Positions 45,060 through 54,173 of a DNA stretch of 64,000 bases are shown piece by piece. The stretch's first letter is position 1. Each line of letters begins with the position of its first letter. The notes under the pieces were generated by a model that worked only from the letters and a program-made list of their open reading frames with translations, searched no databases and was not told the DNA's origin. The stretch is taken from NCBI GenBank assembly GCA_018396705.1, contig JAGTQZ010000003.1, positions 62,001 through 126,000 on the forward strand, written 5' to 3'. Position numbers and translations under genes: made by a program. The DNA is from Candidatus Bathyarchaeota archaeon (GTDB lineage Archaea; Thermoproteota; Bathyarchaeia; Bathyarchaeales; Bathycorpusculaceae).

Positions 45060-46231
45060 CGCGGGAAGAAGAACGTATCTACGACGGCGAATATGGTTGG
45101 GCAAAACAGGTATGCATGAAAATCCTTGTCAAGCTTGGCGAACTTTTCGGTGCTTCAAGGCTTATTCCAGTAGAGTCAGCTCATATTTCTGGAGTTTCCT
45201 ACAAAACTTTGGGCGATGCACCCACAGACTTTTTAGAGGCTTTGGCAAGCGCTGGCGAAAAAACAGCAGTTGAAGCCACATTGAATCCTCAGAGCCTTGA
45301 CCCCGAATATTTGGCCAATAGGTTTCCAGAAAGCTTTGTTAAACCCCAGTTGAAGCTCTGCCAAATATTCGAGAAAATGGGCTTTAAACCTTCCTATACA
45401 TGCACGCCATACTACATTAAAGCGCCAACTAAGGGCGCCCATCTAGCCTGGGCTGAGTCATCAGCTGTTGTTTACGCCAACTCGGTTTTAGGAGCTTGGA
45501 CAAACCGCGAAGGTGGACCAAGTGCTTTGGCAGCGGCGGTAATTGGCAAAACACCAAACTGCGGCATCCATAGAGTTGAGAACCGTAAACCCAAAACCAT
45601 AGTCGAAATCAAGGCACCGCTGAAAAAAGAGGTGGACTATGGCGCATTAGGAATATTCCTAGGCAATATTTTAGAGGACGAAATCCCGCTGCTAACCGGC
45701 TTAGGGAAGCCAACTCCTGAAAGCCTTAAACAACTCGGCGCCGCGTTGGCCTCCGCCGGAATGGCCAACATGTTCCACTACAACAATGCAAAAGCCAAAA
45801 CCGAACCGGAGCCACTGGAAAAAATAATAGTGGAACCCAGAAACATTCAAGAAACAATCGAAGAGTTAACCACAACATCAACGTCGAAACCAGATCTAGT
45901 TTTCGTCGGCTGCCCACACTGCTCAGTACGTGAAATACGTGAAATTGCAGAAAAAATAGGCAGCAGAAAAGTTAAAAACGACATAGAATTTTGGGTGTGC
46001 ACTTCTCGACACATAAAGGAAAAAGCAAAAAACCACGTTCAGAGGATAAAGGCAAGCGGAGCAAAAATCATAACCGATACATGCGCCGTGGTCACATGGA
46101 CAGACAAACTTGGAATAAAAACGATAATGACAAACTCGGCAAAGACAGCACATTACGCACCAACCTTAAACATGGCAGAAGTTAAACTGGCAACCCTTGA
46201 AGAATGCTTAAAAACAGCTCTAAAAGAATAA
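45050..46231 (+). CDS. Phosphomevalonate dehydratase large subunit (aconitase X catalytic domain, DUF521)
   Basis: 393 residues with a GTG start. Aconitase X large subunit carrying an iron-sulfur cluster. Conserved blocks are ISGVSYKTLGDAP (about residue 45), YTCTPYY (about 118), GAHLAWAESSAVVYANSVLGAWTNREGGPSA (about 135) and VFVGCPHCSVREI (about 285); the cysteines of the last two regions and DTCAVVTW (about 345) are candidate cluster ligands. Produces trans-anhydromevalonate phosphate for isoprenoid lipids. Pathway role is from the characterised archaeal family. Confidence 0.94.
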   Translation: MYLTREEERIYDGEYGWAKQVCMKILVKLGELFGASRLIPVESAHISGVSYKTLGDAPTDFLEALASAGEKTAVEATLNPQSLDPEYLANRFPESFVKPQLKLCQIFEKMGFKPSYTCTPYYIKAPTKGAHLAWAESSAVVYANSVLGAWTNREGGPSALAAAVIGKTPNCGIHRVENRKPKTIVEIKAPLKKEVDYGALGIFLGNILEDEIPLLTGLGKPTPESLKQLGAALASAGMANMFHYNNAKAKTEPEPLEKIIVEPRNIQETIEELTTTSTSKPDLVFVGCPHCSVREIREIAEKIGSRKVKNDIEFWVCTSRHIKEKAKNHVQRIKASGAKIITDTCAVVTWTDKLGIKTIMTNSAKTAHYAPTLNMAEVKLATLEECLKTALKE

Positions 46232-46286
46232 GGTTTAAACGAAACCCGCAAGTATTTGCATGATGCAAAGACACACTAAATCTAGT

Positions 46287-46361
46287 GCTCCGGTAGTATA
46301 GCCCGGTCAAGTATTCCGGCCTTTCGAGCCGGAGACGCGGGTTCAAATCCCGCCCGGAGCA
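46287..46361 (+). tRNA. tRNA-Glu (UUC anticodon)
   Basis: Plus-strand cloverleaf. Acceptor GCTCCGG/CCGGAGC with discriminator A, a D arm around GCCCGGTCAAG, anticodon stem CCGGC/GCCGG with loop CTTTCGA, and T arm GCGGG-TTCAAAT-CCCGC. The anticodon TTC reads glutamate codons. No intron. CCA is not encoded. Confidence 0.95.
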
Positions 46362-46448
46362 CTCCTTTATCGGAAACCGACCTTAAGAGACTTGTTAAGG
46401 ATTAAGCTTTTATGAACTTTCCTTTTTTTATAGTCTGGGTGGTGAGAC

Positions 46449-46658
46449 TTGCCTGTTGTTCAGATTTCTGTCTGGGCTGGAATGAGCATCGAAAGTAAAC
46501 GGAAGATTGTTAAAGGAATTACGAGAGTCTTCGAAGAAATAGGGATCCCTAAAGAAGGTGTAGAGATAATCATATACGAAGCGCCTAAAACGAACTGGGC
46601 GTCGGGTGGAGAACTGCACTCGGAATCGGAGAAACTTTCAAAGATAGAAGTGCCATAG
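46449..46658 (+). CDS. 4-oxalocrotonate tautomerase-family protein
   Basis: Sixty-nine residues. After the TTG start the second residue is proline, which becomes the catalytic N-terminal Pro-1 in this superfamily. The PVVQISVWAGMSIESKRKIVKGIT pattern (strand, then helix) and a second strand, VEIIIYEAPKTNWASGG, are typical. GGTGGTGAG lies just upstream. Such enzymes tautomerise enol/keto acids; the exact substrate is unknown. Confidence 0.88.
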   Translation: MPVVQISVWAGMSIESKRKIVKGITRVFEEIGIPKEGVEIIIYEAPKTNWASGGELHSESEKLSKIEVP

Positions 46659-46746
46659 CGTTTTCACCTACAATAAATTGCAATATCCCATTTCTTTTTG
46701 GCATAACAAGTAGTTTGGATTTCATCTATTTTTGAGTTGGACTGCC

Positions 46747-48032
46747 TCAAATATTGCACTGAGCTAAGTTCACGCTGTATAAACATTCATTACACGTCGG
46801 CTTGTTTGCATAGCAGTCAACATCGTTGCTTTTAGTGAAGAAGCATCCCAAAGTAGAGTAAGGGCAGTCTCCACACCAGGGTATGTTTTTAGCTATGTCC
46901 CGTCTAATCTCTCTGAAATTTACGTAAGCTTCCATGCTCCAAATCTCTTCAATGCTTCTTTGTGTTATGTTCCTAAAAATTATTTCATGAATATCCTTTT
47001 TGCGGGTGTTGACGTATAATGGAGGAGTATACATAAATTCTTGACATGGGGAAAGGGATCCATCTACTCTTATCACTGTGGTCTTCTTTTCAGTATATGG
47101 GCACTTTCGTACTTTGGCGTCGGGATATAGATTGGGCAACTTCAGATCCAACTGATATTGGTGTGCAATTTTCTGGCTTTTGTGAAAAACTTCTTTGAGA
47201 AGGCTTAATGCGTCAAGTTTTTCCGTGGAGCTTAAAAATAGAGGGAGATTAATCCAGTAATCTTTCTTTTTCCCTTCTGTCCAAAAGCTTCTGACGAGTT
47301 GGGTTGAGATGGCATCCATCTCCACGCCGTAGGTTTTGCCGAAAAGTTCTAAAGTGGATTTATGTACGAGATCCCACCCATACTTTAGTGAGGGCTTTAA
47401 TATTTCGATGGTGGGCTCGCTTAAAGTTACGTACACGCTTTTGGCGAAAACTTCCTTCGCATATGGTACAACATGAGATAACATCATGAAATCAAAGTCA
47501 TAATCAATTGCAAACTTGACCATCCTTGGAATGTCTAAAAAGTTATCGGTTAGAATGACCACCTCTAATCCTAGCTTAAAATCTCTTCCAGCCTCATTCT
47601 TGGTTTTTACTAGCATTTCAATGTTTTTGGTTGTTAAATTGAGGTCAGATCCTTCCCTTATATAGCTCAGATTGGTTCGACTGACAGCGTCAACGGAAAA
47701 CGATATTGAGTCTATTTCCTTCACAATTTTTCTTGCAGTTTCTGAGTTTATTAGTGAACCATTTGCGCTGATGATAATTTCTCCATAGTCGGGTAGGGTT
47801 TTTCTGGCTATGCGGAGCATTTCCAAAATTTTCGGGTGTATGAAGGGCTCCCCGAAACCGTAGAGTATGAGTCTTTTTATCCTTGAAAAACATGTTCTGG
47901 CGATTTTCTGTACAAGGTCATGTTAATTTCTATAGGTTTCGCGTTCCAGACACGTCTGATGCACATTTGACAGTTGAAGTTACACTTGTTCGTGATTTCT
48001 ATCTGTAATGCTTCTGGAAACTCATCATTCAT
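46747..48032 (-). CDS. Radical SAM maturase for tungsten oxidoreductase, interrupted by a one-base frameshift
   Basis: The long intact frame (46747-47826) lacks the radical SAM cluster. Reading upstream on the same strand, the ATG at 48032 opens MNDEFPEALQIEITNKCNFNCQMC, which contains the CxxxCxxC [4Fe-4S] motif. The frame is lost in a run of four A residues (minus strand, 47904-47907); with five it continues IARTCFSRIKRLILYGFGEPFIHPK and joins the rest. The C-terminus has the cysteine-rich SPASM-like segment (CPYTEKK, CQEF, WCGDCPYSTLGC, CNECL). Position beside AOR and MoaD-like genes matches W-cofactor oxidoreductase maturases (TIGR04317-like). Confidence 0.82.
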
Positions 48033-48054
48033 GATTGTTGTTTTCCATATAGGT

Positions 48055-48336
48055 TTAGCCGCCAGCTAAAGGCGGAAATATAGCTATCACGTCATTATCT
48101 TTCAAGGTTACTTTTCCTTCTAAGTCTTTGATATTTCTTCCATTGACCATAATAATCATGTCATCTCGAAGTTTTCCCCTTTTCTTGTTGTAAATGTCTT
48201 CAACAAATTCCGGCCCCAATATTTTAGATGCATTCTTAATCATGTCTAAAATTGATCCGTTACAGTTGATGGTCAACTCTCTGGTTTTGTATTTATTGCG
48301 CAAAGTTGCAAAAAGCAGTATTTTTACGGTCACCAC
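48055..48336 (-). CDS. MoaD/ThiS-like sulfur carrier protein
   Basis: Ninety-three residues with the ubiquitin fold: MVTVKILLFATLRNKY at the start, a MIIMVNGRNIKDL strand, DNDVIAIFPPLAGG at the end. The C-terminal GG is the thiocarboxylate site used in making molybdopterin/tungstopterin dithiolene. It lies between the AOR and its maturase gene, so it probably supplies the tungsten cofactor of that enzyme. Confidence 0.92.
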   Translation of the reverse strand: MVTVKILLFATLRNKYKTRELTINCNGSILDMIKNASKILGPEFVEDIYNKKRGKLRDDMIIMVNGRNIKDLEGKVTLKDNDVIAIFPPLAGG

Positions 48337-48384
48337 AGTCTGGCTTCCAGCAAATAAAAGAGAGGTTGAGAAATTTTTGTTTTT

Positions 48385-50217
48385 CTAAAGCTCTATGTCA
48401 AGCTCAGTTAGCTTTTCTTTCGTTGGAACTCCGTTAATCCAGCCGCGCAGCTGATAGTATTCCTCTTTCATTTTTTCAAGTTCTGCTACTTGGCCTTTCG
48501 CTGGGCCTTCCGGCATCGGTTCTTCAAGTAAGCGTTTTGGCAGCGTGTCGTCCTTCCCTTCGAATCCGTACTTGTTGATTATAACTCTTTCTAGGTTGTA
48601 AATGCGTTCACCAATTTTTAGGATTCCATCTTCTGTTAGTTCCCAGCCAGTTACAGCCGATAAAAGCTCTGCATAGTCCTTGGTTCCTAGAGCGAATGTT
48701 GTAAACAGGCAGTTCACAGTCGAGTTGACCACGCATGTGAAGTCTTGGAATATTTTAACCCATTTCGCCTTACCTTCAACTTTCAAGGGGTCAATTTTTT
48801 CCGGTATTCCTAAGACTTCTGGTGAGATTGTGTATCCAGTTACGTGGCAGCCTCCTCTATTTGCCGTAGCATAGTTTAGGCCTATGCCCTTGACGGCTCT
48901 TGGGTCATAGGCTGGCATTTCAAGGCCCTTAACACTCATGGAGAACTCAGGATGCCCATAAATCTCACAGAGCTTCTTTGAACCTAGCGCCAAATATTTC
49001 CCAAACCCCGCCTTGTAAGCTGTTCGCCAAACTGCCTCTACAAGAGCTGCTGAATTTCCAAAGCGTAGGTCTAAGCCCTGTAAATCCTCTTGTGGAATGT
49101 ATCCTCTCTCGTTAAGCTCCATAGCTGCTGCTATTGTAGAGCCTAGACTTATTGGATCCATTCCAAACTCATCGCAGTAGTGATTGGCTTTAACAACAGC
49201 ATCCAAATCCTTGACTGCGGTACTGCTTCCTAATGCCCAAACAGACTCATACTCAGGACCTTCTGAGGCCAAAACTTGGAAAGGTCCGGACTTGACGCTT
49301 GTAACTCTTCCGCATCCAATTGAACAACCCCAACATGCCCTTCGGCTTGTTAAATAGATTTCTGCAAGGGTCTCCCCGCTTATTTTCTCTGCATCTGGAT
49401 TAACGCCTGTCTGCCAGTTTTTGTAAGGCAACCCGCCGGCAGTGTTAACTATATTTATGAGTATGGCTGTGCCGTACGTTGGCAGCCCAACGCCTGTAAC
49501 CGGGTTATTTTTCATTGCATCTAAACATCTTCTTGAAACTTCAGCGAATCTTTTAGGTTCAGCAACCGGAACTTTTTCTTCTCCGGAAACAACAATAGCC
49601 TTAAGCTCCTTCGAGCCCATAACAGCGCCCAAACCCGTTCTCCCCGCGGCTCTATGCTCATCATTGACTATGCACGCCATATAAGCCAGGTTTTCACCAG
49701 CTGGCCCGATGCAAGCAACACTTGTGTTTTTACCGCCAATTTTATCCCTCAATATTCTACAAGTATCAAATACATTTTTGCCCCATAGATTGCTTGCATC
49801 CCTTAACTCAGCTTCTCCGTCAACAATCGCCAAGTAAATCGGAACATCGGAAGCTCCCTCAATCACAACAATATCAAATCCAGAAAACTTAAGGAAAGGA
49901 CCGAACTCGCCTCCTGAGTTTGCGCTTCCAACAGAACCAGTTAACGGTGATTTCAACGCCATTACATGATATCTGCCCGAAGATGGAAAGCCAGGCACAC
50001 CCGTGCCTGGGCCCGTTGCAAATACTAGAACATTTTCCGGACCTAAAGCGTTTATGTCTTTTGGAGAAAACCCCGCCTTTTCATACTCCTTCAGATACTT
50101 ATAGAGCATGTATGTGGCATATCCTTTCCCACCAAGGTATTTTTTAGAGACTTCTTCTGAGGTTGACTCAACCTTTAAGCTTTTGCTGGACAAGTTTACC
50201 TTTAAAACTTTTCCCAT
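48385..50217 (-). CDS. aor: Tungsten aldehyde ferredoxin oxidoreductase
   Basis: About 610 residues, normal for the AOR family. The N-terminus MGKVLKVNLSSKSLKVE and KYLGGKGYATYMLYKYL are classic. The [4Fe-4S] ligands are in CWGCSIGC (about residue 300) plus a later cysteine in VNSTVNC (about 510). DPISLGS and the GLELPAYDPRAVKG-type segment bind tungstopterin. The ATG at 50217 is chosen because AGGAGG lies five bases upstream; a longer frame to 50241 is less likely. It oxidises aldehydes to acids, reducing ferredoxin. Confidence 0.95.
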   Translation of the reverse strand: MGKVLKVNLSSKSLKVESTSEEVSKKYLGGKGYATYMLYKYLKEYEKAGFSPKDINALGPENVLVFATGPGTGVPGFPSSGRYHVMALKSPLTGSVGSANSGGEFGPFLKFSGFDIVVIEGASDVPIYLAIVDGEAELRDASNLWGKNVFDTCRILRDKIGGKNTSVACIGPAGENLAYMACIVNDEHRAAGRTGLGAVMGSKELKAIVVSGEEKVPVAEPKRFAEVSRRCLDAMKNNPVTGVGLPTYGTAILINIVNTAGGLPYKNWQTGVNPDAEKISGETLAEIYLTSRRACWGCSIGCGRVTSVKSGPFQVLASEGPEYESVWALGSSTAVKDLDAVVKANHYCDEFGMDPISLGSTIAAAMELNERGYIPQEDLQGLDLRFGNSAALVEAVWRTAYKAGFGKYLALGSKKLCEIYGHPEFSMSVKGLEMPAYDPRAVKGIGLNYATANRGGCHVTGYTISPEVLGIPEKIDPLKVEGKAKWVKIFQDFTCVVNSTVNCLFTTFALGTKDYAELLSAVTGWELTEDGILKIGERIYNLERVIINKYGFEGKDDTLPKRLLEEPMPEGPAKGQVAELEKMKEEYYQLRGWINGVPTKEKLTELDIEL

Positions 50218-50415
50218 AAATCCTCCTGCCATTTGACACACCCAACGTAAAATTTGTAGTTAAATCAAATTTAATACTTACCATTTACCGTATCCCAGTC
50301 ATCTCTCAGTGAACGTTTGAAAAATAGCCATTAATTTTACTTTTTCGACGGAAAAGGAAATAAAGAGTAAGCTACAAACCAGCAAAAGAGATAACAATGC
50401 ATAGGTGAAACGCAT

Positions 50416-51930
50416 TTGGATGCATCCATAAGGCAACTTGGCGCTTTTTTCAATCCGGAGTCTGTTGCTGTTGTCGGTGCAACTAAAAACGTGAATAAGG
50501 CTGGGCATGTTATATTCAAGAATTTTGCGGAAAACAAAAAGAGGGGTGTATTCAAAGGCGAAGTTTACCCCGTGAATCCCCGCGAAGATTATATTTTAGG
50601 TTTTAGATGTTACCCGAAGTTGACGAAAATTGCTGGAAAACTCGATCTAGTGGTTATCGTCGTTCCAGCGAATATTGTTCCAGAAATAATGAAGGATGCT
50701 GCAGCTAAAAAAGTTAAAGCCATCGTTATCATCAGTTCAGGTTTTGGAGAAATTGGAAACCACGAGCTTGAAAGAGAAGTTGTAAGCATAGCCAAAAAAG
50801 CTGGGATAAGGGTTCTTGGACCTAACTGTCTCGGAGTTTACGACTCAAGAACTGGCGTGGATATGTTATTCTTGCCAGAAACTAAAATCTTGACGACCGG
50901 TGAAGAAGTTGTTGCTACACCGAGGCCGATGAAGGGGAACATAGCTATAGTTACCCAAAGCGGAGCATTTGGTGCTGCCGCCTTAGATTATTTAACTGGC
51001 AGACAGATGGGTGTAAGCAAATTCGTGAGTTTCGGCAACAAAAGCGACGTAGATGAAGCGGAAATGCTTGATTATCTACTGTACGACGCCGAGACAAAAG
51101 CTATACTGTTGTATGTTGAGGATGTGAAAAATGGCAAATTATTCATGGAAGTAGCCTCAAGAGTAACGCGGAGAAAGCCAATAATAGCTCTAAAAGCTGG
51201 TAAAACAGAAGCGGGAGCGAGGGCAGCAGCATCGCATACCGGCGCCATTGCCGGTTCTGATCAAGTGTATGATGCAGCTTTTGCACAAACCGGAATTTTA
51301 AGAGTACATGACATGGAGGAATTTTTCGACGCTGCAAAAGCGTTGGTAATGCAACCTCCAGCTGCTGGTAGAAACGTGGCAATAATTACTGACGCTGGAG
51401 GCCCTGGGATAATGGCAGCGGATGAATGTGAGTTGCGGGGAATTATTGTTAAAAAACTCTCTGAGGAGACTCTTCAAAAATTTGAGAGACTGAAAGAGGA
51501 AGGCAAAATTCCAAAATTTGCGGCAACACTTAACCCGGTGGACCTAACAGGCTCTGTTACATCAGAAATGTATAAACTTGCAGCTGAACTTGTTTTTCAA
51601 GATCCGGAGATTCATGGAATCATTGTACTCGGACTACATCACACACCAGCACTACAGGAGGACTACATTGACAAAGTGGCGGCGGTTGCTGGCGAGTACA
51701 ATAAACCTATAGTTGCATGTGACATCGGTGAGACTGAAATGGCGCTACACACTCGGACACGCTTTGACAAGCTTGGGATTCCAGCATACGGCTCTCCTGA
51801 AGACGCTGCCAGAGCTATGAGCGCTCTCATCCGATATGGAATGTACTTAAAGAAGAAAGGCTTTTTCGAAGAGTATTTGTATAATTTCTTAAAGGATAGG
51901 CGAAAACAATCTATTCAAGAATCACGCTGA
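50416..51930 (+). CDS. ADP-forming acyl-CoA synthetase alpha-subunit-type protein
   Basis: 504 residues beginning at TTG with AGGTGA upstream. A CoA-binding domain (VAVVGATKNVNKAGHVIF, about residue 18) is followed by succinyl-CoA-synthetase-like domains with LGPNCLGVYD (about 135), VTQSGAFGAA (about 180) and the phosphohistidine segment AAASHTGAIAGSDQ (about 275). The ATP-grasp beta subunit is not fused and not visible in the window. It converts acyl-CoA, ADP and phosphate to acid, CoA and ATP, or the reverse. Divergent from the AOR gene. Confidence 0.92.
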   Translation: MDASIRQLGAFFNPESVAVVGATKNVNKAGHVIFKNFAENKKRGVFKGEVYPVNPREDYILGFRCYPKLTKIAGKLDLVVIVVPANIVPEIMKDAAAKKVKAIVIISSGFGEIGNHELEREVVSIAKKAGIRVLGPNCLGVYDSRTGVDMLFLPETKILTTGEEVVATPRPMKGNIAIVTQSGAFGAAALDYLTGRQMGVSKFVSFGNKSDVDEAEMLDYLLYDAETKAILLYVEDVKNGKLFMEVASRVTRRKPIIALKAGKTEAGARAAASHTGAIAGSDQVYDAAFAQTGILRVHDMEEFFDAAKALVMQPPAAGRNVAIITDAGGPGIMAADECELRGIIVKKLSEETLQKFERLKEEGKIPKFAATLNPVDLTGSVTSEMYKLAAELVFQDPEIHGIIVLGLHHTPALQEDYIDKVAAVAGEYNKPIVACDIGETEMALHTRTRFDKLGIPAYGSPEDAARAMSALIRYGMYLKKKGFFEEYLYNFLKDRRKQSIQESR

Positions 51931-52315
51931 CCTTTACGAGGTCTCCATCCTCAAGTTTAAATTTGTTCCTTAGATTTACTGATGCGATCACCTCCAAAAT
52001 GTTTTCAGGATAATCCTTAACTTCTGGAATGATAACTGCACCCTCTGCTGAATTCATGATGAAGGCTCTGAAACATTTTCCACGGCAATACTCTGGCTCG
52101 GGCACAATTATTATGGGCGTTGCCTTTTCGATTATTTTTCTGGCATTTATGTATTCTTCATTAAGCATAATGTTTAGGGTTCCGGCATAAGGAGTGAATC
52201 CAAGTTTTTCGTTGATCTGGCGTCTCACCCATGGAAGCTCGATAAATTTTGCTCCTTTCCCTATTCCAGAAACAACTTTGCCTTTTACACATACTATTTT
52301 CCGCGTTTTCCTCAT
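51911..52315 (-). CDS. ribK: CTP-dependent riboflavin kinase (DUF120)
   Basis: 134 residues, the stand-alone archaeal riboflavin kinase that uses CTP to make FMN. KGKVVSGIGKGAKFIELPWV (about residue 10), FTPYAGTLNIML (about 40), YCRGKCFRAFI (about 75) and NLRNKFKLEDGDLVKV at the end are the signature blocks. No helix-turn-helix domain is fused, unlike some archaea. Its 3' end overlaps the opposing acyl-CoA synthetase gene by 20 bases. Confidence 0.95.
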   Translation of the reverse strand: MRKTRKIVCVKGKVVSGIGKGAKFIELPWVRRQINEKLGFTPYAGTLNIMLNEEYINARKIIEKATPIIIVPEPEYCRGKCFRAFIMNSAEGAVIIPEVKDYPENILEVIASVNLRNKFKLEDGDLVKVSVILE

Positions 52316-52346
52316 TTTGTTAAAACGCCCAGCCCTATTTGTTGGT

Positions 52347-52718
52347 TTAGGGTTTATTTTCTTTCAGCCAGTCTGCCACTTTCCGAAACATAGGGTTCGA
52401 AGACATGTCTATCACCGGCACTATTATTTTCTCCCTCGTTTCAATTAGCGGTTGGTACTTTGGCATAAGTGAGTACCCTACAAAAGTCCAGTACACTCGA
52501 CCGTTTTCCACAAGCGCTTTAGCTGCTGTCTCTGTTGTAGCTGGAAGGGGAAAGTAAAGGAAGACCACGCCCTCAGCCCAATACAAGCCAGCTGTTTTGC
52601 CGCCAGCAATTATTGACGCGAATCTCGCAATGTCTTCGGGAGTGGCAAAGAAATTGCGTTCCATTACGACTATTTCCTTGAAGGGCTCGAATTTTACATT
52701 CACTGCGCTCTCGTCCAT
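52347..52718 (-). CDS. Uncharacterised protein upstream of ribK
   Basis: 123 residues, alpha/beta, no membrane helix, no recognised motif. Predicted strands include VVFLYFPLP and REKIIVPVIDM; a C-terminal helix follows. Same strand as ribK, 31 bases upstream of it, so probably the same transcript. Length and position suggest a real gene. Confidence 0.6.
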   Translation of the reverse strand: MDESAVNVKFEPFKEIVVMERNFFATPEDIARFASIIAGGKTAGLYWAEGVVFLYFPLPATTETAAKALVENGRVYWTFVGYSLMPKYQPLIETREKIIVPVIDMSSNPMFRKVADWLKENKP

Positions 52719-52834
52719 GAACGTTCCCGCCTATAATTTGCTAAGTTTTCCTTTTTAACCTTGCCATAAACCAGAAAAGGTTATAGAGCACAAGAGCCAA
52801 ACCCTTTTAACTAATCCTCGGCGAGGGAAACGGT

Positions 52835-53914
52835 GTGACCGAAATTCGCGTGGCAATAGTTGGTGTCGGCAACTCAGCATCTGCCCTAGTTCAAGGAGTA
52901 GAATACTACAAGAATTCCAAAGAGGATGAAACAGTTCCTGGACTTATGCATGTTAACTTTGGCGGGTATCATGTACGAGACATAAAGTTTGTCGCCGCTT
53001 TCGACGTGGACAAAAACAAAATTGGAAAAGATCTGTCTGAAGCTATATTCACAAAACCGAACTGCTGTGCGAAGTTCGCCGAAGTTCCAAAAATGGGCGT
53101 GAAAGTTCAGCCGGGGCCAATCCTTGATGGTGTAGCTGAACATATGAGAGGACCTTTCAACGTTTATAATGAAGGCGAGATTAAACCAGTGGATGTAGTG
53201 AACGTGTTAAAAGAAGTTGAAGCAGAAGTTTTAGTAAATTATCTGCCAGTTGGAAGCCACAATGCCACTAGGTTTTACGCTAAGGCCGCTTTAGATGCGG
53301 GATGTGCGTTTGTTAATTGCATTCCAGAGTTCATAGCTTCAGACCCAAATTGGAGTCGAAAATTTGAAGAAAGAGGCCTTCCTGTAGCAGGTGATGATGT
53401 TAAAAGTCAATTGGGTGCAACAATCCTCCACAGAAATCTTGTACGCTTATGCGTTGATAGAGGCGTTATTGTTGATGAAACCTATCAGTTGAACCTAGGC
53501 GGAGACACCGATTTCCTAAACATGACTGTCGAGGAAAGATTGAAAACAAAGCGTGTAAGCAAAACAGAAGCCGTTAAAAGTCTAGTGCCATACGACTTAC
53601 CAACCCGTATAGGACCATCAGACTATGTGCCTTTCCTTGGAAATAAGAAGATATGCTACATTTGGCTTAAGGGCAGAAAATTCGGTGACAGACCGTTAAC
53701 AATAACTGTTAAACTTGAAGTGGAAGACTCGCCCAACAGTGCCGGAGTGGTTATCGATGTTATAAGAGCCGTAAAACTTGCACTAGACCGAAAAGTAGCT
53801 GGACCCCTAATAAGCATATCATCCTACGCCTTTAAGCATCCACCAATCCAAGTTCCAGATCCTGTGGCAAAAGAATGGGTAGAAGACTATATAAAGGGGA
53901 AAAGGGAACGCTAG
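52835..53914 (+). CDS. ino1: Myo-inositol-1-phosphate synthase
   Basis: 359 residues. NAD-dependent conversion of glucose-6-phosphate to inositol-1-phosphate, the precursor of archaeal inositol lipids. The N-terminal VAIVGVGNSASALVQG is the NAD loop. VEAEVLVNYLPVGSHNATRFYAKAALDAG, FVNCIPEFIAS and GDDVKSQLGATILHR (the catalytic lysine region, about residue 185) are characteristic. NLGGDTDFLNM also matches. 'GTG' serves as start at 52835. Confidence 0.95.
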   Translation: MTEIRVAIVGVGNSASALVQGVEYYKNSKEDETVPGLMHVNFGGYHVRDIKFVAAFDVDKNKIGKDLSEAIFTKPNCCAKFAEVPKMGVKVQPGPILDGVAEHMRGPFNVYNEGEIKPVDVVNVLKEVEAEVLVNYLPVGSHNATRFYAKAALDAGCAFVNCIPEFIASDPNWSRKFEERGLPVAGDDVKSQLGATILHRNLVRLCVDRGVIVDETYQLNLGGDTDFLNMTVEERLKTKRVSKTEAVKSLVPYDLPTRIGPSDYVPFLGNKKICYIWLKGRKFGDRPLTITVKLEVEDSPNSAGVVIDVIRAVKLALDRKVAGPLISISSYAFKHPPIQVPDPVAKEWVEDYIKGKRER

Positions 53915-53918
53915 TTTT

Positions 53919-54173
53919 TTAACTGAATAAGTCTATAATCGAAAGGACATCGCAGATGCTGGATATCCACCTTAAATACGCGTTTAACGAGGCCCGTAGA
54001 GCTATAGCGTCTCTAGCTTCTATCGTTAAAATTAAATGGTCACGCTCGATTTTTAGCCATACTTTGGACCGTGATGATGCTGGTTTAACTGCCTCCGGAA
54101 ACAATGATGGATAAACTGTTTCTAAATGTTCTTTGAAGGGTATTTCCAAGCGTATAACAGCGTTAGCTTTCAT
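53919..54173 (-). CDS. pcc1: KEOPS complex subunit Pcc1
   Basis: Eighty-four residues matching Pcc1: a beta-strand, a helix, then SSRSKVWLKIERDHLILTIEARDAIALRASLNAYLRWI. KEOPS makes the N6-threonylcarbamoyl adenosine at position 37 of tRNA; Pcc1 is its dimerising end. It lies last in the leftward exosome-ribosome supercluster, overlapping the Brix gene by 11 bases. Confidence 0.88.
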   Translation of the reverse strand: MKANAVIRLEIPFKEHLETVYPSLFPEAVKPASSRSKVWLKIERDHLILTIEARDAIALRASLNAYLRWISSICDVLSIIDLFS

